Source: Vibrio anguillarum
GTDB lineage: Bacteria; Pseudomonadota; Gammaproteobacteria; Enterobacterales; Vibrionaceae
Length of the DNA stretch: 41,445 nucleotides
Direction of reading: 5' to 3'
Assembly: GCF_001989995.2 (NCBI RefSeq)
Contig: NZ_JAHGUP010000074.1
Location: 1 to 41,445, forward strand
This document shows positions 39,031 through 41,445 of this stretch, piece after piece. The first letter of the stretch is position 1, and every line of letters begins with the position of its first letter. The translations under genes were made by a program, and so were the position numbers. The notes under the pieces are model-generated. The model saw only the letters and a list, made by a program, of their open reading frames with translations, made no database searches and was not told the origin of the DNA.

Positions 39031-40020
39031 ATGGCTGTAACGAGTTCAACCAAAATAGACAATACCGAGAGCCCGACTCGCTCTTTTAAGTTCTCTTCCA
39101 TCTGGGATAAGTTCGGCATGCTGATGGTCTTTGCTGGGCTATTTTTGCTTTGCAGTTTATTTGTCCCTTATTTTGCTACATTCATTAATATGAAAGGGCT
39201 CGGTCTGGCTATTTCCATGAGCGGCATGGTTGCGTGCGCCATGCTCTTTTGCCTAGCCTGCGGGGATTTAGATCTCTCGATTGCTTCGGTTATTGCCTGC
39301 TCTGGCGTAGTCACGGCGGTGGCGATTAACGCAACCAGCAGTGTGGTATTGGGTATCGGCGCAGGCTTACTTTCAGGTGTACTCTTTGGTTTGCTAAATG
39401 GCTTCGTTATTGCCAAATTGCAGATCAATGCACTAATAACGACTCTCGCAACGATGCAAATAGCTCGAGGTCTTGGTTATATCATCTCTGACGGTAAGGC
39501 GGTTGGGATCACTGAAGAACATTTTTTCACCCTTGGTAACTCCTCTTTATTTGGTATCCCAACACCAATTTGGTTAACCATCATCACCTTCGCTATTTTT
39601 GCCTTTTTGCTAAATCGTACGGTTTATGGGCGCAATACATTAGCGATTGGCGGTAATGAAGAGGCCGCACGATTAGCGGGTGTCAATGTCGTAAAAACCA
39701 AAATCATCATTTTCACTATCTCTGGCTTTATCTCTGCGCTCGCAGGGGTCATTTTGGCCGCGCGTATGACCAGCGGTCAGCCGATGACTTCCGTCGGTTT
39801 TGAGTTAGTGGTCATCTCTGCTTGTGTGCTCGGTGGGGTATCGCTCAAAGGCGGGATAGGTAAAGTATCTTACGTTATTGCGGGTGTGCTCATCCTCGGT
39901 ACGGTAGAGAATGCAATGAATCTACTGAATATGTCACCTTTTTCTCAATACGTAGTGCGAGGAACTATTTTGCTCGCGGCGGTTATCTTTGACCGCTATA
40001 AACAAAATAAATCCAGCTAG
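39031..40020 (+). CDS. araH: L-arabinose ABC transporter, permease
   Basis: Membrane part of the arabinose importer, a homodimer in the complex. The 329 aa (E. coli 328) hold about eight to ten hydrophobic helices and the BPD_transp_2/RbsC-type loop AIGGNEEAARLAGVNVVKTKI that contacts AraG. An AAGGA site precedes the start. It is the last gene of araFGH and is followed by a terminator. Confidence 0.96.
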   Translation: MAVTSSTKIDNTESPTRSFKFSSIWDKFGMLMVFAGLFLLCSLFVPYFATFINMKGLGLAISMSGMVACAMLFCLACGDLDLSIASVIACSGVVTAVAINATSSVVLGIGAGLLSGVLFGLLNGFVIAKLQINALITTLATMQIARGLGYIISDGKAVGITEEHFFTLGNSSLFGIPTPIWLTIITFAIFAFLLNRTVYGRNTLAIGGNEEAARLAGVNVVKTKIIIFTISGFISALAGVILAARMTSGQPMTSVGFELVVISACVLGGVSLKGGIGKVSYVIAGVLILGTVENAMNLLNMSPFSQYVVRGTILLAAVIFDRYKQNKSS

Positions 40021-40041
40021 AACCAACTCATTGCCACACAA

Positions 40042-40078
40042 CAAAAAGAAGGGCTAACCTGTGCAGCTCTTCTTTTTT
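40042..40078 (+). terminator. Terminator of araFGH
   Basis: AAAGAAGGGCT pairs with AGCTCTTCTTT (one wobble pair), followed by a T-rich run, 22 nt after araH. Confidence 0.8.
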
Positions 40079-40158
40079 CTAAAAAACTATCCATTGGTTT
40101 GACAGTGCTTTTTAGTGACATTTATCGCTAAGGATGGCTTCTATCGCAAAACTTATTC

Positions 40159-40225
40159 TTGACGTACAGGTAACGGCCTCTAGATACACTGACCTACCAG
40201 AGGGTATCTAGACTTAAAACGTCAA
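40159..40225. repeat. Nested inverted repeat between araH and the zeta-like gene
   Basis: Outer arms TTGACGT (40159-40165) and ACGTCAA (40219-40225) enclose inner arms TCTAGATAC (40179-40187) and GTATCTAGA (40204-40212), all perfect and nearly concentric. There is no T-run, so it is not a standard terminator. It could be a protein-binding or recombination site, or form a cruciform. The function is unknown. Confidence 0.6.
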
Positions 40226-40247
40226 AGGTTTCGACAGAATCGACCAC

Positions 40248-41210
40248 TTAGTTATAGTCGTAATTGGGGAATTGGACGTTATACCGCACTAGCCCGATTA
40301 GAGTGTTAAATGCCTCCATCTGTAAATGTTTATGGTTTTTACTAGCCGTTCGACCATCTTGTAAAGCTTTGACAATTTCATCAGGATTTCTTCCTGTATA
40401 GAGCTTTATTCCCGCTCTTGAGGTCACAGTGATCGTATCTAATAATGGAAGAAGCTCTTGAAACTTCTCGACACTTTCCATATCGCTATAGGCTTCATCA
40501 TGTTTGTTCAATGGCGTTCTTCTAGCACCATCAGGGACTAACTTTCCTTCTCTAATACTTTTAAGTGCTGACTCATACCTTGTGAAAACCCCCATCATAC
40601 TTAACGACTTATCAACGGCCAGCACCGTCAAATGAGTCTTAAAGCCATGTTTTTTACAGTCATCCAGAACGTGTAATATTGAGTGTTGTTGATCTAACAT
40701 GGAGCGTTGTATCACCATGTTGAATTTTTTTTCAAGTCCGTACTTTATTAAACCTTCGCAGAGAAACAACGCCGTTTGTTGGCAGTTTGACACCGTGCTT
40801 GGGTGCCCATTGCTTGCTAACTCCGAATAACCTGGAATGTATTTTTTCAGTTCATCATAATCAACCACCACACAGTTATTCTTGAGCTGTGACGAACATG
40901 CTTTTATCGCGGTCGATTTCCCAGCGCCCATTTGCCCTGTAACAACAAAGGCGCTTGGTTGTTCTTGAGGCGTAACGCCTTGGCATAGCTTCTCTTGCAC
41001 ATGTTTTAATAAGTTAATTTTATTACTCGGTTCAGAGAGGAACCGATTATCATCCATATCTTTTACCCGGCGCTGGCGAAGCTCCAAAACGCTTTGCGTT
41101 GCACTGGCTGGTACATTCTTCACCTGTTTAACAAAGAATGGTTCTTGTAGTGATGTTGCCCGTTCGAGGGAATAGCTTTGAGGCTCCGTAAATGTAAAAG
41201 ATGTTTTCAT
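40248..41210 (-). CDS. Zeta-toxin-like P-loop kinase, orphan
   Basis: 320 aa. Residues 1-85 are a polar region without known motifs. The kinase part begins with FVVTGQMGAGKST (Walker A, Lys98), followed by VVVDYDELKKYIPGYSEL (Asp117, Asp119), which matches the zeta motif that binds the UDP-sugar, and then VFTRYESALKSIREG as the zeta RYE-type segment. The usual EGT triad is replaced by QRS (NMVIQRSML), so activity on UDP-N-acetylglucosamine is uncertain. No epsilon-type antitoxin lies on either side in the window. The N-terminal part could act in cis as an antidote, as in E. coli EzeT, but this is inference. An AAGGA ribosome site precedes the ATG. Confidence 0.8.
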   Translation of the reverse strand: MKTSFTFTEPQSYSLERATSLQEPFFVKQVKNVPASATQSVLELRQRRVKDMDDNRFLSEPSNKINLLKHVQEKLCQGVTPQEQPSAFVVTGQMGAGKSTAIKACSSQLKNNCVVVDYDELKKYIPGYSELASNGHPSTVSNCQQTALFLCEGLIKYGLEKKFNMVIQRSMLDQQHSILHVLDDCKKHGFKTHLTVLAVDKSLSMMGVFTRYESALKSIREGKLVPDGARRTPLNKHDEAYSDMESVEKFQELLPLLDTITVTSRAGIKLYTGRNPDEIVKALQDGRTASKNHKHLQMEAFNTLIGLVRYNVQFPNYDYN

Positions 41211-41445
41211 TTCAAATCCTTATAAAATTAGGCTTTGTTCAAACGATATCTAAGCGAACCATAGTCAGCACAGTGGAAGGCGCTATATTATCACCGCGGT
41301 ATGATGTATAGAGATGCATCTTATTGGACGTGAGGATGAGTAAAAGGTCATGTCTTTATTTGTGAGTAAATATAGAAGATTGATTTCATCCAGATGAGTT
41401 TACATCCGTTGTGAATATAATTTTTAGCGTAAGCGCGTCATAAAC
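41211..41445. other. Gap upstream of the zeta-like gene, no gene seen
   Basis: 235 bp, A+T-rich. It holds the ribosome site (AAGGA) and presumably the promoter of the zeta-like gene. I find no frame above ten codons with a ribosome site, and no recognisable antitoxin, RNA gene or repeat. Confidence 0.5.

Noticed and set aside
41336..41365. Plus-strand mini-frame upstream of the zeta-like gene as a possible antitoxin.
   Set aside because: It stops after nine codons.

Overview
The window looks like a gammaproteobacterial chromosome of the genus Vibrio. The reasons are: a TetR-RND locus of the vexRAB type beside ubiK and ilvC/ilvY; Spot 42 (spf) between polA and engB; a long RyhB between hemB and polA; a Mg-type HemB; and ubiE-ubiJ-ubiB-tatABC in one run. 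The species cannot be fixed from sequence alone. The L-arabinose cluster suggests an arabinose-using member of the genus.

Layout. 1-1000: a minus-strand tRNA operon (Arg-CCG, His, Pro, His, Pro) that ends in 123-bp repeats carrying the tRNA-Pro 3' end plus terminators. It also holds a decayed 5' piece of a further tRNA-Pro. 1.2-3.7 kb: cytochrome c5 and Rep helicase, convergent. 3.8-8.8 kb: the vexRAB-type efflux operon with a perfect TetR-type palindrome at its promoter. 8.9-11.8 kb: ubiK, then ilvC/ilvY divergent. 11.9-15.1 kb: a minus-strand run of methyltransferase, yihI, a DUF2489-type protein and hemN. 15.3-16.8 kb: cytochrome c4 and engB, divergent. 16.8-21.1 kb: an RNA-rich part with a candidate sRNA, Spot 42, polA, a cluster of DnaA boxes, and RyhB with two Fur boxes. 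21.1-29.5 kb: hemB, a TatD-family hydrolase, a 38-codon Cys-rich gene, tatABC, ubiEJB and rmuC. 29.7-30.6 kb: a DMT permease. 30.6-40.0 kb: a complete L-arabinose regulon. 40.2-41.2 kb: an orphan zeta-toxin-like kinase.

How it works together. The arabinose block holds uptake (araFGH, plus strand) and catabolism with control (araB-araD-araA-unknown gene-araC, minus strand). Both read out from one 365-bp control region. In it I can place two pairs of AraC half-sites, each pair spaced exactly 21 bp, together with CRP sites. araC lies at the end of the operon it should activate, so positive feedback is expected. Spot 42 is encoded in the same window, and its 5' end is perfectly complementary over 7 nt to the araF leader. 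Haem and iron functions also lie close together: HemB, HemN, two c-type cytochromes and Fur-controlled RyhB.

The least explained items are the unknown araA-araC gene (31493-32032), the Cys-rich microprotein (23205-23321), the candidate sRNA (about 16908-16985), the repeats at the tRNA operon end, the nested inverted repeat at 40159-40225 and the orphan zeta-like gene. I see no CRISPR array, prophage or insertion sequence.
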